10,518 bases of DNA. Source: a bacterium (GTDB lineage: Bacteria > UBP14 > UBA6098 > B30-G16). Below, in pieces: positions 1 to 6,883 of the stretch. Where the stretch lies: contig JAUXEQ010000033.1 in NCBI GenBank assembly GCA_030620455.1, positions 1 through 10,518 on the forward strand, read 5' to 3'. The notes below the pieces were generated by a model. That model saw nothing but the letters and a program-made list of their open reading frames with translations. It had not been told where the DNA came from and ran no database searches. Within the stretch, counting starts at the first letter, position 1, and each line of letters begins with the position of its first letter. The position numbers and the translations under genes were made by a program.

Positions 1-1
1 A

Positions 2-139
2 TTGCCAGATTTTCCAATGGGTGTAATTTTAATTCGTAAAGAGCATGAATGGCTAAATAAAATTTCAATTAATATGAAGTTGCTTCATTTAATTAGTAGC
101 GATGGTGGATATTTGGATATAAAAAAGCTTAAGGTTTGA
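2..139 (+). CDS. C-terminal end of an unidentified protein (5' truncated by the window edge)
   Basis: A reading frame is open from the window edge to a TGA at 137-139 and gives 45 residues. The composition looks like a real protein: it starts LPDFPMGVILIRKEHEWLNK and ends GGYLDIKKLKV, with mixed charged and hydrophobic residues and no low-complexity run. The preserved part is soluble and has no transmembrane segment. I do not recognise the family from this tail. It runs toward the lipoprotein gene on the opposite strand, and 129 bp separate the two stop codons. In sequence this AT-rich an open stretch of this length could still be chance, so the call is moderate. Confidence 0.5.
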   Translation: MPDFPMGVILIRKEHEWLNKISINMKLLHLISSDGGYLDIKKLKV

Positions 140-268
140 TGGTGGTGAAGCTGTTTTCAATAAGAAAAAATCAGAAATAAACACATGAATTTGTATTTAT
201 GAGTTATGCTCGAATTCTAATTTTTACGATTTCTCAGATAATTCAAAATATGTCTTAACGCATCTTTC
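140..268. other. Non-coding gap between convergent genes
   Basis: These 129 bp lie between the stop codons of the partial plus-strand gene and the minus-strand LRR lipoprotein. Terminators for both would be expected here. I see no GC-rich hairpin followed by a T-run on either strand, only AT-rich sequence, so termination is either by a weak AT-rich structure or not of the intrinsic type. Confidence 0.5.
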
Positions 269-2416
269 CTATTCGCAATCGCAATCGTGTGTTACTTTAC
301 AAAACGGATGCCATTTAATATAATCACATACATGAGCACAAGCAGCTGAATCTAAATCGTTGTTTTCAAGATAAATATTCTGTATGGTTGTAACACCCCA
401 AATAGGCAGAAAGTCTATTGTCTTTAGATTGTTGTTTTTCAAATTAATAGTAGGCAAATTCGGGCAATTTGATAGAGGAGAAATATCGATCGAGTCGAGC
501 TCATTATAGCTGAGATCCAGTATTCTTATGGTATTGTTGATTAAAAGTTCCACAGATTTCAATTTATTGTTGTTTAAATTGATTGTCGTTAATTCTTCGC
601 TAATTGTTAAAGGTGTAAGGTCTATTTCGGTTAAACTGTTGTTACTTAGATCAAGATGCTCAAACTTAGAGGAGAGCGAGAGAGGAGAAAGATCTATGGT
701 TGATAGTGCATTTTCTTGGAGATAAATGTAACGAAGCTTATCAGAAGATGAAAGGGGTGAGAGGTCTATTGATGTAAGATTGTTATCTGAAACCGTGAGT
801 CCATAGAAGCTTGTACATGCTGAGAGAGGAGTTAAGTCTAACGAAGTTAGATTGTTATTTCCAAGACCAAGACCTCTGAGATATGTTATAAACGGAAGTT
901 TTACTAAAGTAAGTTTATTATTTGAGCACAAATAATATTTTAAGTTCGGGCAAGAGGAAAGAGGTGTAAAATCTATTTCAGTTAAGTTATTATTTTTTAA
1001 GTAAAGATATTTTAAAGCAGTACAGTGCGAAAGAGGAGAAAGATCTAATTCTGTTAATTTGTTCTCCTGCAAGTCAAGAACCCATAAAGATGAACTCGAT
1101 GAAAAGGCTGAAAGGTCTAATTGTGTTAAGTTGTTTTTATCTATATAAAAGCGTTCTAGGAAAGGCCAATACGAAAGTGGAGAAAGTCGAATCGAGTCGA
1201 GTTTATTATCTTGAAGATAAAGATATTTAATACGTGAACATGTTGAAATAGGTGAAAGGTCTAATAATAAAAGTTGATCCTCTGATAAATTCAGAGAATA
1301 CAGCACTCTGAAAGCGGAAAGAGGTGATAAGTCAAGGGAAGGGAAATAGTTTTTATGTAAATCTAGAAATTTCAAAGTATTTTTTAGCGGTTCAATTCCA
1401 GAAAGGTAATTATGACCCCATAATAACATCTCTTCTAAATCGAGCCCGGTTACAACTCCTCCATTACGACTTATTCTATCTCTTGGAATAGTATCAGTAC
1501 CACCGTTTAATATTACCAGTCCTTGGTCAATATGCAGCACGAATACAGTAATATTTTGACTTATTTCTTTATTACGCCAAGTTGCAATGGCTTCAAAAGT
1601 ATGAAAACCCGTTTCATATTGCGAAACATTAATATTAATCTCGAAGGGATATGAATAATCCCTGGAATAATGAGAGTTCATCGGTACTATAATAGATTCA
1701 GGATAGAAACTAACATCGAATTTTATTGTAAAAGTGCCACAAACAGTATCGCTATCTTTGGGATCTGTTATTTCAAACCAAATAGAATCCGACACTTTTA
1801 GATAAACAGTAATTTCCTTCTCAAAAGTGTATTCTCCCCAATTCGCAATAATTCTAAGTGGATACAGCCCAGAAGGATAATCGTAAACATCGAACTTTAT
1901 ATAATAATAATCACTACCATCATATTCCTTAACAATAGGACGTAATGAGTCAAAATAAAATGTAACATAATCAGGTTGAGAGGAAACCCTCGCTTTGATT
2001 TTGAGTCTACCCCTTATTGTGTCTCCATTTACTGTATCTCCATCTTGTGGGTAATAAAAATTTATCGAAGGAGTTGATAAATATTCTATAAAAAATGATA
2101 CTTCTCTGCTTAGACTTGTCTCACCCCAATGTGCGATAGCATTTGCAGTATAATTTTCTGAATGATAATAACGCAGAATACAAAAAGTTGTATCATACGG
2201 TTCTATGCTATCAATTATAGGTGAAAATGTATCAAACAGAAATTCTACGTAATCTGGCATAGGGTCTGGATTGACCTTGATACGCAATAGACCCTGAATT
2301 GTGTCACCCTCCTTAGGTTGTGTTATGAAAAGAGAGTATTCATCTTTCGAGCACCCAAAGAATATTGCAAAACACAACCAAATTAGAAAAACTACAACGA
2401 TAAACTTATTCCTCAT
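269..2416 (-). CDS. Secreted lipoprotein with three Ig-like domains and a 15-repeat leucine-rich repeat domain
   Basis: The protein has 715 residues. Residues 1-21 form a lipoprotein signal peptide (basic MRNK, hydrophobic core, lipobox FFG-C with Cys22), so the mature protein should be lipid-anchored and face the periplasm or cell surface. Residues about 28-295 hold three related beta-rich repeats, each opening with a 'P-x-(D/E)-(G/S)-D-T' motif (at 34, 123 and 219). The first two repeats carry 'WGE' (97, 193) and the third TW (279-280), as in bacterial Ig-like repeat modules. Residues 349-698 hold fifteen LRRs, 24 residues each except repeats 7 and 12 (21 each), with cores such as NNLTSIDLSPLS. 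The last 25 residues contain five cysteines (693, 697, 706, 712, 714) and probably cap the solenoid. A good Shine-Dalgarno (AGGAG, 2423-2427) precedes the ATG. The likely role is ligand or surface binding; no catalytic motif is visible. Family features are certain, function is inferred. Confidence 0.93.
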   Translation of the reverse strand: MRNKFIVVVFLIWLCFAIFFGCSKDEYSLFITQPKEGDTIQGLLRIKVNPDPMPDYVEFLFDTFSPIIDSIEPYDTTFCILRYYHSENYTANAIAHWGETSLSREVSFFIEYLSTPSINFYYPQDGDTVNGDTIRGRLKIKARVSSQPDYVTFYFDSLRPIVKEYDGSDYYYIKFDVYDYPSGLYPLRIIANWGEYTFEKEITVYLKVSDSIWFEITDPKDSDTVCGTFTIKFDVSFYPESIIVPMNSHYSRDYSYPFEININVSQYETGFHTFEAIATWRNKEISQNITVFVLHIDQGLVILNGGTDTIPRDRISRNGGVVTGLDLEEMLLWGHNYLSGIEPLKNTLKFLDLHKNYFPSLDLSPLSAFRVLYSLNLSEDQLLLLDLSPISTCSRIKYLYLQDNKLDSIRLSPLSYWPFLERFYIDKNNLTQLDLSAFSSSSSLWVLDLQENKLTELDLSPLSHCTALKYLYLKNNNLTEIDFTPLSSCPNLKYYLCSNNKLTLVKLPFITYLRGLGLGNNNLTSLDLTPLSACTSFYGLTVSDNNLTSIDLSPLSSSDKLRYIYLQENALSTIDLSPLSLSSKFEHLDLSNNSLTEIDLTPLTISEELTTINLNNNKLKSVELLINNTIRILDLSYNELDSIDISPLSNCPNLPTINLKNNNLKTIDFLPIWGVTTIQNIYLENNDLDSAACAHVCDYIKWHPFCKVTHDCDCE
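323..1372 (-). repeat. Fifteen tandem leucine-rich repeats, 72-bp period
   Basis: This stretch encodes LRRs 1-15 of the lipoprotein. The 72-bp unit is visible in the DNA as a recurring run reading, on the plus strand, like AGAGGAGAAAGATCTA (exact copies at 681-696 and 1032-1047). Two units, encoding repeats 7 and 12, are 63 bp long. The spacing of these short units, and which repeats resemble each other, indicate a higher-order block of five units, 351 bp (527-877 and 878-1228). Such arrays can change copy number by slippage or recombination. Confidence 0.9.
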
Positions 2417-2693
2417 CTCGCACTCCTATTAAATCTCCCAACTTAAAAATTTATGATCCCCAACTCTTAAAGTCTATAACTATTATATAGCTAAATTCAA
2501 TATATATTCAAGTGAAAAAATCGATAAACAATTACAGAAAATTTTTAGCCTGAAAAGAATTACTTTAAAAATCCAATAACTCTTTATAAAATGCATTGAC
2601 ATGAACAATGTTGTGGATTGTTTGGAGTATTCATCCTAAATAGGAATTTTTTCAAAAGCTGGTAATCTAACTGCAAAGCAAAGGATATAATAC
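2417..2693. other. Divergent intergenic region
   Basis: This 277-bp gap separates the divergently transcribed lipoprotein and GT-C-like genes, so it should carry promoters for both. The lipoprotein promoter is convincing and is listed separately. For the plus-strand gene I see a perfect TTGACA (2596-2601), but no good -10 box lies 16-18 bp downstream. A small palindrome, TCCTAAATAGGA (2634-2645), is followed by a T-run (2647-2652). No ORF of note is present. Confidence 0.5.
2482..2511 (-). promoter_or_regulatory. Sigma-70-type promoter for the LRR lipoprotein gene
   Basis: Read on the minus strand, TTGAAT (plus positions 2506-2511, four of six matches to TTGACA) is followed after 18 bp by a perfect TATAAT (2482-2487). 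The predicted start of transcription is near 2475, giving a leader of about 58 nt before the ATG at 2416. Spacing and the perfect -10 make this the best promoter in the window, but the surroundings are AT-rich and it is a motif match only. Confidence 0.5.
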
Positions 2694-4370
2694 GTGTTCT
2701 CAAGTAAGGACAATCGGATTATAAGTACATTAGAACGAAACTTCTTTAAGTACTTCATATTATTGGTAGTATTCATTTCTATCTTTATAACTCTCCAGTT
2801 CCCGGTCTTCTTTCGTCTGGATGATGCAACTTTCCTTTATTGGTCTCGATTGCACAGCAACCCACTAGATTCATTTCAAAACTCCAAAGCCTCTTTATTT
2901 GGAACATTCAGACCTATGCAAAACTTAATTTGGTGGGTGATGTATAGAGTATTTGGGCTTAATTCTTTTTTATATCAGTTATTTACAACATTACTCTATG
3001 GGCTTTCATTTGTTTTTCTATTTAAATTTGTTGAAAAAGCATTCACAAGAAAAATAGCTATTTTAACGGTAATTCTTTACTTTATGCTGTTTTTAAAATT
3101 GACTTATATAATTTTCTGGTTCTCGGACCTTACATTTATATTAGAAATCTTCCTAATTAATCTATCCCTCTATTTCTTGATAACTGCAATAAATAAGCAT
3201 AGTAAAAATTACGTTTGGGGTATTTTATGCTATATTTTTGCATCTTTATCGAAAGAACCTGCTATAATAATTATTCCCGTAGCCTCGCTATATTATGTCA
3301 TTGCGCAGTGGAAAGTAATCAATAATAGGATAAAAAGCCTGATTATTACAGGCTCACTTTTAATCGTCGGTGTAATATGGACTTTTTTTAATCCATCGAT
3401 TAAACAAAGAGCTGTATCAACAAATATTCTAAGCATTTCAAGCTTTTTAAAAATTGCCACTGAGAAATTCAATTTTTATTCAGGACATTTATTTTCCGGT
3501 TTAGGTATCCTGATCTTATTCTTTGCATTCTATATACTCCTTAAACAATTCATCATCCCAAAACGCCTTAAAAACGGACTGAGAATCTTATTATCTGCTA
3601 CAATAAGTATCGCCATTTCATTGGTATTAATACAGTTTCCGGTAATTGCTCTGATTGCATTATTCCTTTCATTCATTCCGTTTGTAATTCTTAGGCATCG
3701 AGAAGCAATTGGAGCGATATGGTTTACAATCTGTTTAATCGGTCTTATTGGCATAAGATATAATGTTCAAGCATACTTATTGGAGGCATCGCTTGGTCTT
3801 ACAATTTTCCTTGCATATGCAGTAAGCATTTTCCTTTCAGATATTAGCCAATTATATTCGAGAACATCGATTGCTATTAAGAGGATAGTTGTTGTTTTAT
3901 GTATAATTTTATTATGTTTCGCCTTGGTTGCATTTTCAAGGATCGCATACAACAAGTATAAAATTTTGCAAATTACTACTAACACAAGACAGAACTTTAA
4001 GGATGTATTTACATTTATAATAGATAACATTACAGAAGAAGAAATCAGAATTGTTTCTATAGAATGGGAAGATATGGGAACTAAAGAAAAGTACATTGTA
4101 AAATTACCCGATAACCAAAAAGCAAGCATTAGAAAGACAATGCGCGCGGAAGATATTAGAAGATTTTTATATGTAATGAACAGACAGGATATCAAGATTT
4201 ATGACTTTCAGGATTTCTCGCAGAACAAATCAAAGGGAAATTACTACATCTGGGTTTTAAGTAATATTGAAAACGACTTCCTGATAAAACAAAACCTAAA
4301 CCTAACGCCAATTTTCTCAGCAAAGAGAGGTAATGAAGAAAGCATCCTATACCGAATAAAAGAGTCTTAA
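2694..4370 (+). CDS. GT-C-fold glycosyltransferase-like integral membrane protein
   Basis: The protein has 558 residues. The start is GTG: an in-frame TAA at 2688-2690 rules out an earlier start, AAGGA (2681-2685) sits 8 nt upstream, and the next in-frame Met is far inside. It has about 12 predicted membrane helices (first near residues 17-36, last near 396-414) and a soluble C-terminal tail of about 140 residues. After helix 1 comes RLDD (41-44), the acidic pair typical of the first extracytoplasmic loop of GT-C enzymes. It is followed by a FRPMQNLIWW stretch (72-81) and FGLN (87-90), resembling the 'YRPL...ldy.lfG' segment of PMT/TMTC-like lipid-linked sugar transferases. SKEP (186-189) matches the 'SKE' motif of the same group. 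By family knowledge it would transfer a sugar from a polyprenyl phosphate donor on the outer face of the membrane. Substrate and acceptor cannot be told. Confidence 0.72.
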   Translation: MFSSKDNRIISTLERNFFKYFILLVVFISIFITLQFPVFFRLDDATFLYWSRLHSNPLDSFQNSKASLFGTFRPMQNLIWWVMYRVFGLNSFLYQLFTTLLYGLSFVFLFKFVEKAFTRKIAILTVILYFMLFLKLTYIIFWFSDLTFILEIFLINLSLYFLITAINKHSKNYVWGILCYIFASLSKEPAIIIIPVASLYYVIAQWKVINNRIKSLIITGSLLIVGVIWTFFNPSIKQRAVSTNILSISSFLKIATEKFNFYSGHLFSGLGILILFFAFYILLKQFIIPKRLKNGLRILLSATISIAISLVLIQFPVIALIALFLSFIPFVILRHREAIGAIWFTICLIGLIGIRYNVQAYLLEASLGLTIFLAYAVSIFLSDISQLYSRTSIAIKRIVVVLCIILLCFALVAFSRIAYNKYKILQITTNTRQNFKDVFTFIIDNITEEEIRIVSIEWEDMGTKEKYIVKLPDNQKASIRKTMRAEDIRRFLYVMNRQDIKIYDFQDFSQNKSKGNYYIWVLSNIENDFLIKQNLNLTPIFSAKRGNEESILYRIKES

Positions 4371-4376
4371 TCAAGG

Positions 4377-4399
4377 ACGAAATATTAACACTTTTTCGT
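4377..4399 (+). terminator. Weak AT-rich hairpin after the GT-C-like gene
   Basis: ACGAAA (4377-4382) and TTTCGT (4394-4399) can pair as a 6-bp stem around an 11-nt loop, seven bases after the stop codon. The stem is short, the loop is large, and the T-run lies inside the stem side rather than after it. This is a weak candidate for a 3' end structure only. Confidence 0.18.
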
Positions 4400-4444
4400 T
4401 GAATAAATTTTGCATTGTTGTTTTATTAATAGTATAATTTTTTC

Positions 4445-4450
4445 AAGGAG
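4445..4450 (+). promoter_or_regulatory. Ribosome binding site that fixes the flavodoxin start
   Basis: AAGGAG lies 4 nt before the ATG at 4455. The frame also extends upstream to an ATG at 4410, but that start has no Shine-Dalgarno, and the extra 15 residues (MHCCFINSIIFSRSV) would precede the conserved first beta strand. The site supports 4455 as the true start. Confidence 0.8.
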
Positions 4451-4454
4451 CGTA

Positions 4455-4919
4455 ATGAAAACCCTTATCATTTATAAATCCATCCATCATGGCAACACAG
4501 AGAAAATAGCTAAAGCTATTGCGGATACATTTAATGCAACAATTAAAAAACCATCCGAAGTTGGACATTCCGATATTCAAGATTACGACCTAATAGGCTT
4601 CGGATCAGGAATATATTTTAGCAAGCACCACAAAAGAATACTGGAATTGGTTGAACTTCTTCCAGACAATATGAAGAAAAAGGCTTTCTTATTCTCAACC
4701 CATGGCGTTTCCAGAAAAGCAGGAAAAAAATGTCACAAAGCCTTAATGCAACTTTTACGAGACAAAGGATTCAAAGTTGTCGGAGAATTCAATTGTCGAG
4801 GTTACGACTCGTATGGTCCATTGAAACTTATCGGTGGAATTTCAAAGAATCATCCCGACAGACAGGATTTAGAAGACGCGAAAAGATTTGCAGAGGAATT
4901 AGCAAAGGATTATGAGTGA
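4455..4919 (+). CDS. Flavodoxin-family protein
   Basis: The protein has 154 residues when started at 4455. It has a flavodoxin fold: strand 1 MKTLIIY is followed by the phosphate-binding loop KSIHHGNTEKIA (8-19), matching the flavodoxin S-x-x-x-G-N-T pattern for FMN phosphate. The second flavin loop is GSGIYFSKHH (50-59), and STHGVSRK (81-88) corresponds to the third. The segment C114-R-G-Y-D-S-Y-G-P-L and the C-terminal KNHPDRQDLEDAKRFAEEL are typical of a short single-domain flavodoxin subfamily found in anaerobic bacteria and archaea. The protein should be a cytoplasmic FMN electron carrier; its redox partner is unknown. It is followed after 55 bp by the phosphatase gene on the same strand, so cotranscription is possible. 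A -10-like TATAAT (4433-4438) lies just upstream. Confidence 0.92.
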   Translation: MKTLIIYKSIHHGNTEKIAKAIADTFNATIKKPSEVGHSDIQDYDLIGFGSGIYFSKHHKRILELVELLPDNMKKKAFLFSTHGVSRKAGKKCHKALMQLLRDKGFKVVGEFNCRGYDSYGPLKLIGGISKNHPDRQDLEDAKRFAEELAKDYE

Positions 4920-4974
4920 TAATATATTAATTATCTTCCCTCTATATCGAGAATTTCTTGAGCCTTTGACATAA

Positions 4975-5814
4975 ATGATAATCAAAATGAAGAATTACAA
5001 AGCAGAATCTCTTCCCACGCTAACTACAATAACTCCAACATTATGCGCCCTTATGGGAATCGAACCACCCTCAATATCAACTAAACAAACCTTAAACAAA
5101 ATTATCAGTATCGCCAAGGAAAGACTCTCAAGCTCAAACTTAGAAAAAACTTTAATCTATGCACCAGACGCTATAGGAGCGGCTTTCCTGGACGACCATG
5201 ATGAATTAGCGAAAAAAATTAAAAAAATAGCGCCCTATAAAATCGAAGTTTGCTCTGTTTTTCCACCAAAAACTCCAATTTGTTTCGCCTCTATGTTTAC
5301 CGGTGCACAACCTGATGTGCACGGGATTACAGCTTATGAACGTCCTGTTCTTGAATGCGAAACTATTTTCGATGTGCTAATTCACACGAGGAAAAAAGTC
5401 GCAATTGTAGCGGTTAAGGACTCATCGATCGATTTGATATTCAAGGGTCGAGAAATGGACTATTATTCCGAATATTATGATCCTCAGGTGACCGTTCGAG
5501 CAATTGAACTAATTAAGTCAGATATCTATTATTTTATTGTCGTTTATAATCAGGAATACGATGACATGCTTCATAAGACTACACCTTCAAGCCCACAATG
5601 TATTAATGCAACGAAGCATTACATTGAAAGTTTCGAGCTATTAAAACAGGCGATAGACAACTATTGGCAGAAATATAATCGGATGATTGCATTTACACCT
5701 GATCATGGAGCGCATATTGATCCTGAAACTGGCAAAGGAACCCATGGGTTAAACATTCCGCAGGATATGCGTGTATATCATTTTTTTGATTTCAGTAGGG
5801 GTTTCAATAAATGA
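4975..5814 (+). CDS. Alkaline phosphatase superfamily hydrolase (nucleotide pyrophosphatase/phosphodiesterase-like)
   Basis: The protein has 279 residues and no signal peptide or membrane segment, so it is likely cytoplasmic. The two-metal active site of the superfamily can be traced throughout: D65 in APDAIG, a candidate nucleophile T100 in PPKTPICFASMFTG, D196 and H200 in YDDMLH, D243-H244 in TPDHGAH, and H257 in GTHG. The 'GAQPDVHGI' segment (110-118) matches the 'TG..P..HGI' signature of type I phosphodiesterases (NPP family). By homology it cleaves a phosphoester or phosphodiester; the substrate is not predictable. It is shorter than typical NPP enzymes (about 380-450 residues), so the cap insertions are probably reduced. 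TAA at 4972-4974 blocks an earlier start. ATG 4975 or ATG 4987 are both possible, and neither has a clear Shine-Dalgarno. Confidence 0.83.
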   Translation: MIIKMKNYKAESLPTLTTITPTLCALMGIEPPSISTKQTLNKIISIAKERLSSSNLEKTLIYAPDAIGAAFLDDHDELAKKIKKIAPYKIEVCSVFPPKTPICFASMFTGAQPDVHGITAYERPVLECETIFDVLIHTRKKVAIVAVKDSSIDLIFKGREMDYYSEYYDPQVTVRAIELIKSDIYYFIVVYNQEYDDMLHKTTPSSPQCINATKHYIESFELLKQAIDNYWQKYNRMIAFTPDHGAHIDPETGKGTHGLNIPQDMRVYHFFDFSRGFNK

Positions 5815-5847
5815 ATCGAGTAAAAATGTTTACAATCGAGTAAAAAT
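5814..5847 (+). repeat. Two direct copies of a 14-bp sequence with 20-bp period
   Basis: AATCGAGTAAAAAT occurs at 5814-5827 and again at 5834-5847, directly after the phosphatase stop codon. Copy 1 begins on the last base of that stop. The 20-bp offset is about two helical turns, which would put both copies on one face of the DNA. It lies about 160 bp before the nitroreductase start, so it could be an operator or simply a small local duplication. Confidence 0.6.
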
Positions 5848-6003
5848 CCATATATTTTGATTTGTCTAATACTGTGAAAACGAACAACTTTCAAATGTTG
5901 AGTAACGTAAATAATATTGAAATGTCAAAGCAAAAAGGTTGACTATTTGTTTAATATGGAATTAAGTGAAATACATAAATTATGAAATAGGAAGGAATGC
6001 AGA
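5848..6003. promoter_or_regulatory. Leader region of the nitroreductase gene
   Basis: This is a non-coding stretch before the SagB-type gene. A -35-like TTGACT (5939-5944, five of six) is present, but no convincing -10 lies 16-18 bp downstream, so the promoter is not resolved. The ribosome binding site is the AGGAAGGA run near 5989-5996, 7 nt before the ATG at 6004. Confidence 0.35.
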
Positions 6004-6741
6004 ATGAACAATCCAGTTGGCGACCAATATCAACAGGAAACCAAATATATCCGAGATAAAATTCCTACCAACAAACTAGATTGGTCAACCAAACAGGATA
6101 TTTACAAACATTACCCAAAAGCCAAAAAGATCGATCTTCCGTCAAAAGAACCAAGAAAAACTTTAGCACTCGATGAAGTAATCAGATCACGAAAGAGCAT
6201 TCGAAGATTTTCCAATGAGCCAATTAGTCTAACCGACCTTTCATACTTGCTGTGGGCATGTTCGGGAACCGAACGTTTCGAGCGTAACTTCCAGTTTAGA
6301 ACCGTTCCATCCGCTGGCGGACTATATCCCATCGAAACATATATTGTTGTTAATAATGTCGCAAAATTGAATTCCGGACTGTATCATTATAGTATTGAGA
6401 ATCACTTGTTAGAGGAACTTTCTGTCGGAGATTTTGGCGAAAGAATTGCTGAAGCAGCACTTGGACAGAAAATGTGTATGACTGCAGCTGTAACATTCAT
6501 TTGGACTGCTATTTTCCAGAGATCTAAGTGGAAATATCTTCAGCGTGCATACAGGTATATCTATCTTGATGCAGGACATATAGGTGCACATATTTCTCTT
6601 TCGGCGGTTTCGTTAGGTCTCGGGTCGTGTCAGATTTCGGCATTCTACGATGAAGAAGTAAATGAGATAGTTGGTGTTGATGGAATTCAAGAGAGCACTG
6701 TTTATATGTCGGTTGTCGGGAAACCCGCTAAAATAGACTAA
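6004..6741 (+). CDS. SagB-type (ThcOx-family) nitroreductase / FMN dehydrogenase
   Basis: The protein has 245 residues, a single nitroreductase-fold domain preceded by about 50 polar residues. The FMN-phosphate-binding arginine region is RSRKSIRRFS (61-70). The SagB/ThcOx hallmark is PSAGGLYPIETY (102-113), and the C-terminal half has DAGHIGAHISL (189-199) and GLGSCQI (205-211), which form the dimer and FMN contacts in this family. Members use FMN to oxidise or reduce small molecules; in azole-peptide clusters they dehydrogenate azolines to azoles. No cyclodehydratase (YcaO), precursor peptide or export gene is nearby, so a role in peptide modification is not supported, and this is probably one of the many stand-alone SagB-type oxidoreductases. 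ATG 6004 follows a good ribosome binding site. A cytoplasmic dimer is expected from the family. Confidence 0.9.
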   Translation: MNNPVGDQYQQETKYIRDKIPTNKLDWSTKQDIYKHYPKAKKIDLPSKEPRKTLALDEVIRSRKSIRRFSNEPISLTDLSYLLWACSGTERFERNFQFRTVPSAGGLYPIETYIVVNNVAKLNSGLYHYSIENHLLEELSVGDFGERIAEAALGQKMCMTAAVTFIWTAIFQRSKWKYLQRAYRYIYLDAGHIGAHISLSAVSLGLGSCQISAFYDEEVNEIVGVDGIQESTVYMSVVGKPAKID

Positions 6742-6883
6742 ACTGTGAACTATAAATAAATTTTTGAATTTAAATTTTTTCATTTTTCCTATTGCTAAAC
6801 GATTCGGAAAGATCCTTGTATTGTTTATTAACTATAATTGATATATTACTCTATTGTTTGTTATAAATAAAAAGGGAGGATAA
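6742..6883. promoter_or_regulatory. Intergenic region with promoter-like boxes before the 2TM pair
   Basis: This is a very AT-rich gap. It contains TATAAT at 6833-6838 without a good -35, and TTGATA (6838-6843) followed after 18 bp by TATAAA (6862-6867). The second pair has good spacing, but its predicted start near 6874 would fall inside the Shine-Dalgarno. Either could drive the 2TM genes. No GC-rich terminator hairpin follows the nitroreductase gene. Confidence 0.3.
6874..6879 (+). promoter_or_regulatory. Strong ribosome binding site of the first 2TM gene
   Basis: GGGAGG (within AAAGGGAGGA, 6871-6880) lies 4 nt before the ATG at 6884. It confirms the start and suggests efficient translation. 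Confidence 0.8.

Noticed and set aside
323..1372. Regularly spaced repeats as a possible CRISPR array or minisatellite
   Set aside because: The 72-bp period keeps one reading frame throughout and encodes leucine-rich repeats; there are no identical repeats with unique spacers.
2686..2691. TATAAT as promoter of the GT-C-like gene
   Set aside because: It ends 2 nt before the GTG start, so transcription would begin inside the coding region. It lies between the Shine-Dalgarno and the start and is a coincidence.
3767..4195. 142-codon minus-strand ORF inside the GT-C-like gene
   Set aside because: It is antisense to a membrane protein gene, with apparent hydrophobic runs that mirror the coding strand. 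No ribosome binding site was seen.
4410..4454. Fifteen-residue N-terminal extension of the flavodoxin from the ATG at 4410
   Set aside because: The conserved first strand starts at the ATG at 4455, which has AAGGAG 4 nt upstream. The earlier ATG has no ribosome binding site.
6004..6741. Azole-modified peptide biosynthesis cluster suggested by the SagB-type gene
   Set aside because: No YcaO cyclodehydratase, precursor peptide, protease or exporter is found within the window.
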